From NCBI GenBank assembly GCA_023435435.1, contig JAEYRW010000085.1:28240-92239 (forward strand): a stretch of DNA of 64,000 bases, read 5' to 3'. The DNA is from Bacillota bacterium (GTDB lineage Bacteria > Bacillota > Clostridia > Christensenellales > Aristaeellaceae). Shown here one piece after another: positions 9,255-18,496 of the stretch. The notes below the pieces were generated by a model that worked only from the letters and a program-made list of their open reading frames with translations, ran no database searches and was not told the DNA's origin. Position 1 is the first letter of the stretch, and each line of letters opens with the position of its first letter. The position numbers and the translations under genes are program-made.

Positions 9255-10363
9255 AAAATACATCGACCGACGCCCGCGAAAATGCCATGTTCTATGCATC
9301 CCAGCGAAAGCTGGTGTGGTATAAATTCCGGCGGCACAGACTGGCCGCCGTCTCGCTGGTTCTCCTCGCGCTTCTCTATTTCGGCGCGGCGTTTTGCGAG
9401 ATTTTGAGTCCATACGCGGCGAACGCCATGCATTCCGACTACAAGTCCCTCGAACCCCAGCGCATTCACTTTTTCGATGAAAACGGCCTGACCGCGCCCT
9501 TCGTTTACGGCCTCAAGCGCGAGCTGAACATGGAAACCTTCGAGCGCGTCTCGGTGGTTGATACCTCCGTTAAATACCCGGTGCGGCTGTTTGGGCGTGG
9601 TGAGGAATACGCGTTCTGGGGCCTTTTCAAGACGGATGTTCACCTTCTTGCCTGCGACGGGCCGATGTTCCTTCTGGGCACCGACATTCACGGCCGGGAC
9701 ATGCTCTCGCGTATTTTGTACGGTTCGCGCATCTCGCTGTCTGTGGGCATCGCGGGCATCGCCGTGACGTTTCTGCTGGGGCTGTCCATCGGCAGCGTGT
9801 CCGGCTATTTCGGCGGCGCGGTGGATGAATTTGTGCAGAGGCTCATCGACCTTGTGATCTGCATTCCCGGAATCCCGCTGTGGATGGTGCTGGCGGCGGC
9901 GCTCCCGACGAACTGGCCGCCGGTCAAGACGTATCTGTGCATCGTACTCATCACCTCCGCCATCGGCTGGACGGGGCTTGCCCGCGTCGTGCGCGGAAAG
10001 ATGCTCGCCGTGCGGGAGGAAAGCTTTGTGATGGCGGCCCGGCTGGCCGGGGCGTCGAGCGGCTATATCATGCGCGTTCACATGCTGCCCACTTTCGCCA
10101 GCTACATCATTGTCTCGCTGACCATGTCCATCCCCGGTACGATTCTTGGCGAAACCTCGCTGAGCTTTCTGGGGCTGGGGCTTCAACCGCCGGCGGTGAG
10201 CTGGGGTGTGCTTTTGCAGGGCGCTCAAAATTTGCAGAGCATTGCGGGCATGCCGTGGCTCTTATTGCCCGCGCTGTGGGTGGTTTTGGCGGTGATTCTG
10301 TTTAACTTCGTAGGCGACGGCCTGCGCGATGCGGTGAATCCCTACGGAATGGAGGGCGCGTAG
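9251..10363 (+). CDS. Peptide-type ABC importer permease 2 (DppC/OppC-like)
   Basis: 370-aa permease of the DppC/OppC type. An N-terminal OppC_N segment (FRRHRLAAVSLVLLALL helix) is followed by an unusually long extracytoplasmic insert of about 85 residues before the LGTDIHGRDMLSRILYGSR motif that marks this family. The EAA loop lies near VMAARLAGASSGYIM, and the C-terminus has NFVGDGLRDAVNP. ATG 9251 overlaps the previous stop by 4 nt. The same insert occurs in the paralogue at 53767, so the two systems form one subfamily. Confidence 0.88.
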   Translation: MKNTSTDARENAMFYASQRKLVWYKFRRHRLAAVSLVLLALLYFGAAFCEILSPYAANAMHSDYKSLEPQRIHFFDENGLTAPFVYGLKRELNMETFERVSVVDTSVKYPVRLFGRGEEYAFWGLFKTDVHLLACDGPMFLLGTDIHGRDMLSRILYGSRISLSVGIAGIAVTFLLGLSIGSVSGYFGGAVDEFVQRLIDLVICIPGIPLWMVLAAALPTNWPPVKTYLCIVLITSAIGWTGLARVVRGKMLAVREESFVMAARLAGASSGYIMRVHMLPTFASYIIVSLTMSIPGTILGETSLSFLGLGLQPPAVSWGVLLQGAQNLQSIAGMPWLLLPALWVVLAVILFNFVGDGLRDAVNPYGMEGA

Positions 10364-10364
10364 T

Positions 10365-11372
10365 ATGGACGAAAATGTCCTTCTCGTTGAAAACGTCACC
10401 GTACGCTTTCCCGTGTACGGTGGGCTCGTTCACGCTGTGGAACGCGTGAGCCTCGAGATTCCCCGGGGAAAGACCGTCGGCATCGTGGGTGAGTCCGGCT
10501 GTGGCAAGAGCGTGCTCGCCCTGTCCCTCCTGCGGCTTTTGCCCAAGTCCGCGCTCGTGGATGGCGCGGTGCGGCTTGCGGGCACAGAGGCACAATCGAA
10601 CGTGCTCGCCCTTCCCGAAAATTCCCGTTCGCTCAAAAAAATCCGGGGCGGGGAGCTTTCCATGATCTTTCAGGAGCCCATGCGCGCGCTCTTTCCGCTC
10701 AAGACAATCGGGAGTCAGCTCGGCGAGGCCATCCGGCTTCACGTGACCCGCGACCCGGCGGAAATCCGCCAACGGTCCGTGGCGCTTTTGCGCACGGTGG
10801 GCATCCGCGAAGCGGAAAAGCGGCTGAGCGACTATCCCCACCAGTTTTCGGGCGGCATGGCCCAGCGCGTAATGATTGCCATCGCCCTGGCGGCGTCGCC
10901 CAAGCTTCTCATCGCCGACGAGCCCACAACGGCCCTTGACGTCACCATTCAGGCGCAGGTGCTCAGGCTCATCCGCCGTATGCAGCGCGAACTGGGCATG
11001 TCTGTTCTGTTCATTACACACGACATGGCGGTGATGATGGAGATGGCGGACGAGGTGGCGGTGATGTATCTGGGACGCATCGTCGAGCGGGCGGATGCCG
11101 AGGTGGTCTTTACGCGCCCGCTCCATCCCTACACCAGGAGGCTCATCGAGGCGATCCCCACCATTGACGGCGCGCGCAGACGGCTCGCCTCCATCGAAGG
11201 CAGTGTGCCGATTCCGCTGAACCTCAAGCCCTGCTGCGGGTTTCACGATCGCTGCCAGAACGCAATTGCGGGGCTGTGCGACCGGAAATCTCCGGAATTG
11301 AGGGAGGCGGAACCCGGGCACTTTGTTTCCTGCTTTCTGTTTCAATTGGAAGGAGGGCGCGCCGATGACTGA
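10365..11372 (+). CDS. Peptide-type ABC importer ATPase (DppD/OppD-like)
   Basis: 335-aa ATPase. Walker [10 protein letters not shown] near residue 40, signature FSGGMAQRV near 165, Walker [10 protein letters not shown], switch His in ITHDM. The C-terminal oligopeptide-transport extension contains a Cys-rich segment (CCGFHDRC, later C) that matches the [4Fe-4S] or metal-binding tail seen in this family. Starts 2 nt after the upstream gene and overlaps the next ATPase by 8 nt. Confidence 0.9.
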   Translation: MDENVLLVENVTVRFPVYGGLVHAVERVSLEIPRGKTVGIVGESGCGKSVLALSLLRLLPKSALVDGAVRLAGTEAQSNVLALPENSRSLKKIRGGELSMIFQEPMRALFPLKTIGSQLGEAIRLHVTRDPAEIRQRSVALLRTVGIREAEKRLSDYPHQFSGGMAQRVMIAIALAASPKLLIADEPTTALDVTIQAQVLRLIRRMQRELGMSVLFITHDMAVMMEMADEVAVMYLGRIVERADAEVVFTRPLHPYTRRLIEAIPTIDGARRRLASIEGSVPIPLNLKPCCGFHDRCQNAIAGLCDRKSPELREAEPGHFVSCFLFQLEGGRADD

Positions 11373-12393
11373 TGTGATCCTGGAGGCAATGGCCTTGCGG
11401 AAGGAATACACGGCCTCGTCCGGGCTGCTCGGGCGATCGCGGGAATCGAAAATCGCCGTGGACGGCGTCGACCTTGTCTTGCGCCGGGGCGAGACGACGG
11501 GACTGGTGGGTGAGTCCGGCTGCGGCAAGAGCACGCTGGGCAAATGCCTTTTGCAGGCGGTGCGGCCGACGTCTGGCTCCGTCGTTCTCCACGGCGCAAA
11601 TGGGGTGTCGGAGCTCACACGGCTCAGCGACCGGGCGCTCAAGCCGCTGCGTCCCCGGATGCAAATGATCTTTCAGGACCCGTTCAATTCCCTGAATCCC
11701 AATATGACCGTGCGGGACTTGATCGGAGAGCCGCTTCTGCTCATGACGAACCAGTCCGCCGCCCAGCGGGAGGAGGCGGTCAAGGAGCTCATGGACGCGG
11801 TGGGCCTGAACCGCATGTACATGGGCCGCTACGCCCATGCCTTCAGCGGCGGACAGCGCCAGCGCATCTGCATCGCGCGCGCCATCGCCACGAAGCCCGA
11901 CTTCGTGGTGTGCGACGAGGCGGTCTCCGCGTTGGACGTCTCCGTGCGCGCGCAGATCATCAACCTTCTGATTGACCTGCAAAAGAGTCTGAACATGGCG
12001 TATCTGTTCATCTCCCACGACCTGAGCGTTGTCCGGCACGTAAGCGCACGGATCGCGGTGATGTACATGGGCCGCATCGTGGAAATGGGCGCGACGGACG
12101 AGGTCTACGACTTCCCCGCGCATCCCTACACCAGGCTGCTCCTCGATTCCGTGCCGACCTTCGATCTGGCGCGGAGAAGGCGGATTCGCATGGAGGAGAA
12201 AAACAGCGCGGCCGAAGCCGCGGACGAGCCAAAGGCCGCCGCCGCGGGCTGCACATTTCATCCGCGCTGCAAGCGGCGGGGAAACGATCCGCGCTGCCAA
12301 AAGGAAGCCCCGCCCCTCGCGGACTTGGGAAACGGACACAAAAGCGCCTGCTGGCTGAACGGCAAGGAGGATGAATATGAACCGGTCGTTTGA
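11365..12393 (+). CDS. Peptide-type ABC importer ATPase (DppF/OppF-like)
   Basis: 342-aa second ATPase; with the preceding protein it makes the heterodimeric motor. Walker [10 protein letters not shown] near 48, MIFQDPFNSLNPNMTV Q-loop, FSGGQRQRICIARA signature, and VVCDEAVSALDVSV as Walker B/D-loop. The C-terminal extension ends with a Cys-rich tail (CTFHPRCKRR). ATG at 11365 is preceded by GGAAGGAGG; upstream ATG 11323 is inside the preceding gene with no RBS. Confidence 0.9.
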   Translation: MTDVILEAMALRKEYTASSGLLGRSRESKIAVDGVDLVLRRGETTGLVGESGCGKSTLGKCLLQAVRPTSGSVVLHGANGVSELTRLSDRALKPLRPRMQMIFQDPFNSLNPNMTVRDLIGEPLLLMTNQSAAQREEAVKELMDAVGLNRMYMGRYAHAFSGGQRQRICIARAIATKPDFVVCDEAVSALDVSVRAQIINLLIDLQKSLNMAYLFISHDLSVVRHVSARIAVMYMGRIVEMGATDEVYDFPAHPYTRLLLDSVPTFDLARRRRIRMEEKNSAAEAADEPKAAAAGCTFHPRCKRRGNDPRCQKEAPPLADLGNGHKSACWLNGKEDEYEPVV

Positions 12394-13255
12394 GGGCCTC
12401 AAAATCGCGGAGACGCGAATCGAAATCCCGGGCCTCGCCGCGCCGACGCGGCTGATGCATATTACGGACATGCACCTGACGCATACGGACGAGCGGGACG
12501 CGCCCCGCACCCACGAGATCGCCCGGGAGCGCACGCGGCTGTTTCAGAGATACGCCGATTGCCCCATCCGCGCGCTGTTCGAGCGGATTTTAGCGCAAGC
12601 CGGGGCGGCCGGCGCGGATGCGGTCGTCCTGACCGGCGACATCGTAGACTTCCCGTCGCGCGCCAATCTGGAGGCGCTGGACCTGCTGCTCAACAAGTCC
12701 GGTCTCAACTATGCCTTTGTGACCGGCAATCACGACTGGTGGCCGGAATATCTGGACGGCCGGACAGGCAGGCATGCGGAATACATGGAAAGACTCGCGC
12801 CATTCATGGACGTTGTCCACGGTTGCGGCGTCAAGGTCGTAAACGGCGTGCGCATTCTTACCCTGGACGACAGCGAATACCAGATTTCGCCGGAACAGCT
12901 CGGTTTCGTGGAGGAACAGCTCTCCGGCGGCGCGCCCTGTCTTCTGTTTCTGCACATCCCCCTTTATGCGCCTTCCCTCGTGCCGGACGTCCTCAATGTA
13001 TGGAAATCGCCCATACTCGCGGGCGTGCCCGCGGACTTGCCGCGCGGTCCCAAGGGGACCATCGACGCGCCGCTCCCGCTTCCGTCGACCCAGGCGTTCC
13101 TGCGGCTGCTTGCACGGCGGGAGTTTAGCAATCTGTACGGCGTCTTCGCGGGGCACGTCCACTTTGCCCATGAGGACGCGCTGTGCGGCGACGTGATCCA
13201 GTCCGTCACCGCGCCGGGATATAGCGGCGTCTGCCGCCTGATCACACTGGGCTGA
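12377..13255 (+). CDS. Calcineurin-like metallophosphoesterase
   Basis: 292-aa two-metal phosphoesterase. All five motif blocks are visible: HITDMHLTH (D-x-H), VVLTGDIVD (GD), VTGNHDWW (GNHD), LFLHIPLY (H) and FAGHVHFAHED (GHxH). No signal peptide or membrane segment, so it is probably cytoplasmic. ATG at 12377 is chosen because AAGGAGG ends 6 nt before it; ATG 12371 abuts the RBS. Overlaps the ATPase gene by 17 nt and is the last gene before a terminator, so it belongs to the import operon and may act on an imported phosphorylated compound (inference). Confidence 0.85.
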   Translation: MNRSFEGLKIAETRIEIPGLAAPTRLMHITDMHLTHTDERDAPRTHEIARERTRLFQRYADCPIRALFERILAQAGAAGADAVVLTGDIVDFPSRANLEALDLLLNKSGLNYAFVTGNHDWWPEYLDGRTGRHAEYMERLAPFMDVVHGCGVKVVNGVRILTLDDSEYQISPEQLGFVEEQLSGGAPCLLFLHIPLYAPSLVPDVLNVWKSPILAGVPADLPRGPKGTIDAPLPLPSTQAFLRLLARREFSNLYGVFAGHVHFAHEDALCGDVIQSVTAPGYSGVCRLITLG

Positions 13256-13265
13256 GCACGCAAAG

Positions 13266-13297
13266 GCCCTGCGGCGACTTCGCGCGCAGGGCTTTTT
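13266..13297 (+). terminator. Intrinsic terminator of the first peptide-type operon
   Basis: Stem GCCCTGCG (13266-13273) with CGCAGGGC (13285-13292), then TTTTT. Ten bases after the phosphoesterase stop. Confidence 0.9.
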
Positions 13298-13455
13298 GGC
13301 ATTCCTGGACCCTGTTCCGGTACGCCATCCACGACAGAAAATGTGGAATGCGACGAGAGCCTTTTGCGCCCGGCGCGAAGCCGGCGCGCAGGCGCCGCCG
13401 AAAAAGATCTCAGTGCGCACGGTGCGCGGCCTGCTCTGATTCATGCTTCTTTAAC

Positions 13456-13509
13456 TTGACCGCACCGCCGGGATTTGATATAATCCCATTGGAGTTAGTA
13501 TTTCCTAAC
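13456..13509 (+). promoter_or_regulatory. Promoter P1 and operator O1 of operon A
   Basis: TTGACC (13456-13461), 17-nt spacer, TATAAT (13479-13484): a near-consensus promoter. The palindrome GTTAGTATTTCCTAAC (13494-13509) begins at about +1, so a bound protein would block transcription. This whole unit is repeated 75 bp downstream. Confidence 0.75.
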
Positions 13510-13530
13510 GATTGAATTGGATGGAAAGGC

Positions 13531-13584
13531 TTGACCTGCACGGCTCGGCTCTTTTTTAATGCCATTGAGTTAGCTCTTACTAAC
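13531..13584 (+). promoter_or_regulatory. Promoter P2 and operator O2 of operon A
   Basis: TTGACC (13531-13536), 18-nt spacer, TTTAAT (13555-13560), then GTTAGCTCTTACTAAC (13569-13584) just before the ribosome binding site of the NifH-like gene. Both the -35 boxes and the operators of P1 and P2 are exactly 75 bp apart, which shows a tandem duplication of promoter plus operator. Confidence 0.7.
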
Positions 13585-13598
13585 ATATGGAGGGAAGA

Positions 13599-14375
13599 AT
13601 GCGCAAGATTGCGATTTACGGAAAGGGTGGCATCGGGAAGTCCACCACGGCCTCGAATCTTTCCGCGGCGCTGGCCCGGCGGGGGAAGCGGGTCATGCAG
13701 GTAGGCTGTGACCCAAAGGCGGATTCTACAAAGACCCTCATGGGCGGACGCCGGATTCCCACCGTACTCGAGCAAATGCGCAAAAAGGGCGAGGCGCTCG
13801 CGCTTCCCGACATCGTGTTCGAGGGCTTCGGCGGTGTTTTGTGCGTCGAATCCGGCGGGCCGACGCCGGGGGTGGGCTGCGCGGGGCGCGGCATCATTTC
13901 GGCGTTTGAAAAGCTCGAAGAGCTGCGCGCGTTTCAGGTTCACAGGCCGGACATCGTGATCTACGATGTTCTGGGGGACGTCGTGTGCGGGGGCTTCGCG
14001 ATGCCCATCCGGGAGGGATATGCCCGCGAGGTATTCATCGTGTCATCGGGTGAGATGATGTCTCTCTACGCGGCGGACAACATCGCCCAAGCGATCCGAA
14101 ACTTTGGGAAGCGCGGCTACGCCCGGCTCAGCGGCCTCATTTTGAATGCCAAGAACATCGAAAACGAGACGGAGATCGTAAAAAAGGCTGCGGAAGAGAT
14201 CGGCACCGAAATCATCGCCCGCATTCCGCGCTCGGGAGACATCCAGATTGCCGAGGCTGGAGGAGGAACAGTCTTCGAGCGCGCCAAGGATTCTCCCATG
14301 TGCGCCGTCTATGACGCCCTCGCGGGCAGCGTGCTCGCGCGCACCCAGGCGGACGACACTTCATTTACCGCATAG
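13599..14375 (+). CDS. NifH-like nitrogenase-superfamily reductase (operon A)
   Basis: 258-aa homologue of the dimeric [4Fe-4S] ATPase (NifH/BchL/CfbC) that passes electrons to a NifDK-like partner. P-loop GKGGIGKST at 8-16, CDPKADST switch I at 37-44, cluster cysteines C94 (GVGCAGRG) and C130 (GDVVCGGF), intact switch [13 protein letters not shown], Arg97 conserved. Shorter than NifH (about 290) because the C-terminal tail is reduced. ATG 13599 has GGAGGGA 3-4 nt upstream; ATG 13587 lies before that RBS. First gene of operon A, followed by a Fec importer and D/K-like subunits. No nifB/E/N nearby, so not a diazotrophy gene. Confidence 0.92.
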   Translation: MRKIAIYGKGGIGKSTTASNLSAALARRGKRVMQVGCDPKADSTKTLMGGRRIPTVLEQMRKKGEALALPDIVFEGFGGVLCVESGGPTPGVGCAGRGIISAFEKLEELRAFQVHRPDIVIYDVLGDVVCGGFAMPIREGYAREVFIVSSGEMMSLYAADNIAQAIRNFGKRGYARLSGLILNAKNIENETEIVKKAAEEIGTEIIARIPRSGDIQIAEAGGGTVFERAKDSPMCAVYDALAGSVLARTQADDTSFTA

Positions 14376-14429
14376 AAGTTTGGCGCGCCACAGGCCGCCA
14401 ATCCACATAAATGGAAGGAGTTGACCCCC

Positions 14430-15398
14430 ATGCACCACAAATTCACGAGCCTTCTCTCGCTGCTTGCCGCCTTCTGCTTCCTGACCCTCGGACTGCCCGC
14501 CTTCGCGGAATCCGGGACGGTCACCGTCGCTTATCCCGCCAATATGCAGGAGAAGGGCTATACCGAGTCGGTGGTACTCGACAAGATGCCCGAACGCGTG
14601 GTTTCCATCGCCACGACCCCCGTCCTTGCCCTATACAGGCTCGGCGTTTCCATGGTCGGGATTCCCGCCAGCAGCGTCGTCACATGGCCAGAAGACCTGA
14701 CCGCAGCGGCAGAGCAGCTCGTGGTGGGCCACGGCTCGAATTTTGACATCGAGACCGTCGTCGCCATGGAGCCGGATCTGGTGATCATGGGCTACACGAG
14801 CCAGGAGACCTACGGCGCCGTGTGCGAGGGCGCGGGCATCCCCGTCTACTACGTGGACGCGGGGCACACCGTCTCCTACGAGTCCATTAAGCAGCAGACA
14901 GAGGCGCTCATCGAAGCCTTCGGCCCGGAAAGCACGGCGGGCGCGGAGGTCATGGCATCCTTCTCCGACCTCGAAGCGCGCCTTGAGAGCGTGAAGACAG
15001 AGTTCACGGGCAAAACCGTCATGGTGCTCCAGTCCAGCCCCCCCGACCATTACATTCAGACCGCAGGCGGCACCCTCGGCTCCATGGCCGAGATGCTCGG
15101 TTTTACAAACGTCTACGAAAACGCCGAGACCTCGATGGTGCTCGTGGATTACGAGCAAGCCATCGGCTACGATCCCGATCTCGTGCTGGCCGTTGGCGCA
15201 AGCGCCACCGGCGAGGAGCATCGTACGCTTATGGAGACGGATTTCAAAAACAATCCCGACTACTGGAACAGCATTCCCGCCATCGCGCGCGGCGACATCA
15301 TTTACCTGCCCGTTTCCTATGTTGCCAGTGCGGGCATCAACGTCATCGACAACATCAACGCCCTCATCGACACGATTGGGGCGCATTACGCCAAATAA
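14430..15398 (+). CDS. FecB-type periplasmic/extracellular metal-chelate binding protein (operon A)
   Basis: 322-aa class III binding protein with two lobes joined by a helix; delivers a ferric siderophore, heme or corrinoid to the permease. Signal peptide with cleavage likely after PAFA (residues about 22-25); no lipobox. Family features: KMPERVVSIATTPVLALYRLGV, VAMEPDLVIMGY, and a C-terminal FKNNPDYWNSIPAIARGDIIYL. ATG 14430 is 9 nt after GGAAGGAG; the TTG at 14421 abuts the RBS. Sits between the NifH-like and permease genes. Confidence 0.9.
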   Translation: MHHKFTSLLSLLAAFCFLTLGLPAFAESGTVTVAYPANMQEKGYTESVVLDKMPERVVSIATTPVLALYRLGVSMVGIPASSVVTWPEDLTAAAEQLVVGHGSNFDIETVVAMEPDLVIMGYTSQETYGAVCEGAGIPVYYVDAGHTVSYESIKQQTEALIEAFGPESTAGAEVMASFSDLEARLESVKTEFTGKTVMVLQSSPPDHYIQTAGGTLGSMAEMLGFTNVYENAETSMVLVDYEQAIGYDPDLVLAVGASATGEEHRTLMETDFKNNPDYWNSIPAIARGDIIYLPVSYVASAGINVIDNINALIDTIGAHYAK

Positions 15399-15399
15399 T

Positions 15400-16419
15400 A
15401 TGGCAAAGGCGCAAAAACGCGGCGGCGCCCTGCGGGTGGGCGGCGTATGGCTGATCCTGATCGCACTGCTGGCTGTCGCCGCGTGCGTCGCGCTCTCCGT
15501 GGGCAGCGCGGGGTACTCCGTTCCGGAGATCCTGCGCGCCCTGTTCGGCGGGGAAAAAAGCACGGTCCGGGTGGTCGTCCTGAATCTCCGCCTTCCTCGG
15601 CTGATCCTTTCGGTTCTCATCGGCGCGTCGCTCTCGGCGGCGGGAGCGCTTCTCCAGTCCGTCATGCGCAATCCCCTTGCCGATCCGGGGATCATCGGCG
15701 TCTCGGCGGGGGCGGGCACGGCGGCGACGACCGTGCTTCTCCTCTTTCCGGAGATGACCGGCGCGCTGCCCCTGTTCGCGTTCGGCGGCGCGGCGCTTGC
15801 GTGCGTGCTCATCTACGCCCTCGCGTGGAAGGGCGGCGTGGATCCCGTGCGGATCATACTGTCGGGCGTGGCCATCAATTCGGTGCTCGGCGCGTATAAT
15901 TCACTTTTGCAGCTTCTCAATTCCGACAGTCTCGAGGGTGTGCTGGCGTTCATGAGCGGTTCCCTTTCCGGGCGGTCCTGGCAGCAGGTGCGCGTGCTGG
16001 CGGTGTACGCGGGCATCGGCATCGCCCTGGCCTTTGTGTGTGTCAGGAGCGCGAATACCCTGCAACTGGGGGATGAGATGGCCAAGAGCCTGGGCGTAAA
16101 CGTGAATCTGAGCCGGATTCTGCTCTCCGCCGTGTCGGCGTTTCTCGCGGCGGCGACGGTCTCCGTGGCGGGCATGATCGGCTTTGTGGGGCTGGTGGTT
16201 CCCCATATCGCGCGCATGCTCGTGGGGTCCGATTACAAGGTAATGCTTCCCACCAGCGTGCTTTTGGGCGCGCTGGTGCTCATGATCGCGGACACGGCGG
16301 GCCGCACCCTCATTCCGGGAATGGAGATCCCCGTCGGCATCGTGATGGCGGCGGCGGGCGGGCCGTTCTTCCTGTATATGCTCAGAAGGAGTGGTAAAGT
16401 CGGTGGAAATCCGGGCTGA
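15400..16419 (+). CDS. FecCD-type permease (operon A)
   Basis: 339-aa membrane permease, about ten helices, probably a homodimer because operon A has a single permease gene. Motifs: LRLPRLILSVLIGASLSAAGALLQ-type helix, [25 protein letters not shown] coupling loop, MIGFVGLVVPHIARMLVG, and IPVGIVMAAAGGPFFLYML at the end. ATG overlaps the region one base after the FecB stop, with a weak RBS, suggesting translational coupling. Confidence 0.9.
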   Translation: MAKAQKRGGALRVGGVWLILIALLAVAACVALSVGSAGYSVPEILRALFGGEKSTVRVVVLNLRLPRLILSVLIGASLSAAGALLQSVMRNPLADPGIIGVSAGAGTAATTVLLLFPEMTGALPLFAFGGAALACVLIYALAWKGGVDPVRIILSGVAINSVLGAYNSLLQLLNSDSLEGVLAFMSGSLSGRSWQQVRVLAVYAGIGIALAFVCVRSANTLQLGDEMAKSLGVNVNLSRILLSAVSAFLAAATVSVAGMIGFVGLVVPHIARMLVGSDYKVMLPTSVLLGALVLMIADTAGRTLIPGMEIPVGIVMAAAGGPFFLYMLRRSGKVGGNPG

Positions 16420-17185
16420 AAATCTGGAAATGGCCTACGGCGAATTTGTCGCGGTGGCGCAGATGGACATCAGGATTCAAAAGGGGAAGATCACAACGAT
16501 CATCGGACCCAACGGCTCCGGGAAATCGACGGTCCTAAAGGGCCTCTCGCGCCTTCTTTCGTATCGCGGCGGCGCGGTGTATCTGGGTGAAAAGGACATG
16601 AAGAATTTCGGCGCCAAGGAACTGGCGCGCAGGGTGGCGGTGCTTCCGCAGATTCACGCCGCGCCGCCGGATTTTCGGGTCAAGGAACTCGTGGGGTACG
16701 GGCGCATGCCGCATCAGAGGTGGTATCAGAAAAAGTGCCGCGCCGAGGACGAGGCGGTCATCGACTGGGCCATGCGCGCGACCGGCGTGTGGCCGCTTCG
16801 TGAAAAGTCCATTCGGGAATGCTCCGGCGGCGAATGTCAGCGGGTCTGGATCGCCACGGTTCTCACCCAGCAGCCGGAATTCCTGTTTCTGGACGAGCCC
16901 ACGACGTATCTGGACATCGCGCACCAGATGGAGACCATGCGGCTCATCAAAAAGCTCAACCGCGAGGCGGGAATGGGTGTGGTGATGGTGCTGCACGATT
17001 TGAGCCACGCCCTGGAAGTAAGCGACTGGATTGTGGTCATCAAGGACGGAAAAAAGGCGGGGGAGGGCGTGCCCGGGGACGTCATCACGCCGGAGATGAT
17101 GCGCGCGGTCTACGACGTGGACTGCGACATCATTGCCGTGCCCGGTCGGGAAAAGCCCCTCATCGCCTACCGCGAAATATCATAA
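16403..17185 (+). CDS. Fec-type ABC importer ATPase (operon A)
   Basis: 260-aa ATPase. Walker A GPNGSGKST near residue 34, CSGGECQRVWIA signature (unusual Cys and Glu in place of LSGGQ), Walker B FLFLDEPTTYLD, switch His in VLHDL. GTG 16403 is preceded by AGAAGGAG at 16384-16391; an in-frame GTG at 16391 overlaps that RBS and is less likely. Overlaps the permease end by 17 nt. Motor for the operon A importer. Confidence 0.88.
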   Translation: MEIRAENLEMAYGEFVAVAQMDIRIQKGKITTIIGPNGSGKSTVLKGLSRLLSYRGGAVYLGEKDMKNFGAKELARRVAVLPQIHAAPPDFRVKELVGYGRMPHQRWYQKKCRAEDEAVIDWAMRATGVWPLREKSIRECSGGECQRVWIATVLTQQPEFLFLDEPTTYLDIAHQMETMRLIKKLNREAGMGVVMVLHDLSHALEVSDWIVVIKDGKKAGEGVPGDVITPEMMRAVYDVDCDIIAVPGREKPLIAYREIS

Positions 17186-17197
17186 AAGGAGCAAGCC

Positions 17198-18496
17198 ATG
17201 GACGGAAAGACGATCGTCGCGCGCCTGAAAAAGCTGCGCGATGTGGAAACCATCCGGGAGGTCAAGACGCTCACCGCAGCCATGTTCCCCGGCCCGCACT
17301 GTCCCCTCATGGGCGCTGCGATGGCCGTGCGCGGCATACGGGACGGTGTGATTCTGGTCCTGGGGACGGAGGAATGTGCGTACTACACCAAGGACATGAC
17401 GATCCACTCCGGCGAATTCGGCGGACTGGCCGGACGCTGCGTCTCCGTGGTGCTGGACAAAGGGGACGTCACCTTTGGCTTCCGGGAAAAAGCGGAGGCG
17501 GCATTCGGGGAGCTCATGGCCGAGTACGGCCCCAGGGCCGTGTTTCTGACCACCACATGCGTGGTGGAGATCATCGGCGAGGACGTGGATGCCCTCGCGG
17601 CGCGCATGACCGAAAAGTGGGGGATTCCTGTCATGGCGGTGCATACCGAACACTTCAAGTGCGAAAACCACATTCCGGGTCTCGCGCGCACAATCTCCGC
17701 GTGCTTTGACATAATGGAGTCCCGTCCCCCGGACGGAAGCGTCAATGTGCTCGGGCAGCGCATGGGCGATTTTTCAAAAACGGAGCTCAGCCGGGTGCTG
17801 GGAGAGGCGGGGGCTCGGGTGGGACTGCGGCTCCCCTCCGGCTGTTCCGTGGAGGAAATCAAGGGTGCGGCGGCCGCCAAAGTCAACGTGGTCGTAAACG
17901 AGATCGCCCTGCCCCTCGCGCGGCGGATGGAAGCCGAATTCGGCATCCCGTGGGTGTTCTTCGACCGGTTTGTTTCGCCGGAGAACATCATGGCCGCATA
18001 TGAAAGGCTGTTCGCCGCGCTTGCGCTTCCGCTGCCCGACCAATTGAGAGGTCTTTACGCCGCAGCCCGAAAAGCCCGGGACGGGGCCGCGCGGGCGCTT
18101 TCGGGGGTCAAATACATCTACGGCAACACGCCGCTGCGCACCTTTGAATTCAACCGGCTTCTGGTCGAGCTGGGCATGATTCCCGCGCTCATCCAGACAT
18201 CCTCCCTCGAGCCGGAGGACAGGGCGGACATTGCCGCGATCCTCGAAAAGAGCGATCCCTACGTCACGAAAACCGCCAACATCGCGCCTCTCCAGTTTGT
18301 TTACGACGAGTTGCAGCCCGACGTCTATTTGGGGCACGAGTTCGCCGCGCGGCTGCGCAAGAAGGGCATCGCCATTGCCCATACCGACCGGGCAAGCGGG
18401 ATGCTTGGCTTTGAGGTTACGGGCTTTGTGCTCGGCGCTCTCGCGGCCGCCGCGCGGGAGGCAAAGGAGTACCGGAAGGAGGTTTTCGCTTCATGA
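17198..18496 (+). CDS. NifD-like catalytic subunit of a nitrogenase-superfamily oxidoreductase (operon A)
   Basis: 432-aa member of the oxidoreductase nitrogenase component 1 family. Three cysteines align with the NifD cluster ligands: C35 (GPHCPLMGA), C60 (GTEECAYYT) and C121 (TTTCVVEIIGED). The FeMo-co ligands of true NifD are not recognisable. The second half carries the Rossmann-like repeats (VKYIYGNTPLRTFEFNRLLVELG and a late YLGHEFAARLRKKG). Located 12 nt after the ATPase with an AAAAGGAG RBS, and overlaps the K-like gene by 4 nt. I infer a heteromeric reductase fed by the NifH-like protein. The substrate may be the cargo of the linked importer. Confidence 0.88.
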   Translation: MDGKTIVARLKKLRDVETIREVKTLTAAMFPGPHCPLMGAAMAVRGIRDGVILVLGTEECAYYTKDMTIHSGEFGGLAGRCVSVVLDKGDVTFGFREKAEAAFGELMAEYGPRAVFLTTTCVVEIIGEDVDALAARMTEKWGIPVMAVHTEHFKCENHIPGLARTISACFDIMESRPPDGSVNVLGQRMGDFSKTELSRVLGEAGARVGLRLPSGCSVEEIKGAAAAKVNVVVNEIALPLARRMEAEFGIPWVFFDRFVSPENIMAAYERLFAALALPLPDQLRGLYAAARKARDGAARALSGVKYIYGNTPLRTFEFNRLLVELGMIPALIQTSSLEPEDRADIAAILEKSDPYVTKTANIAPLQFVYDELQPDVYLGHEFAARLRKKGIAIAHTDRASGMLGFEVTGFVLGALAAAAREAKEYRKEVFAS

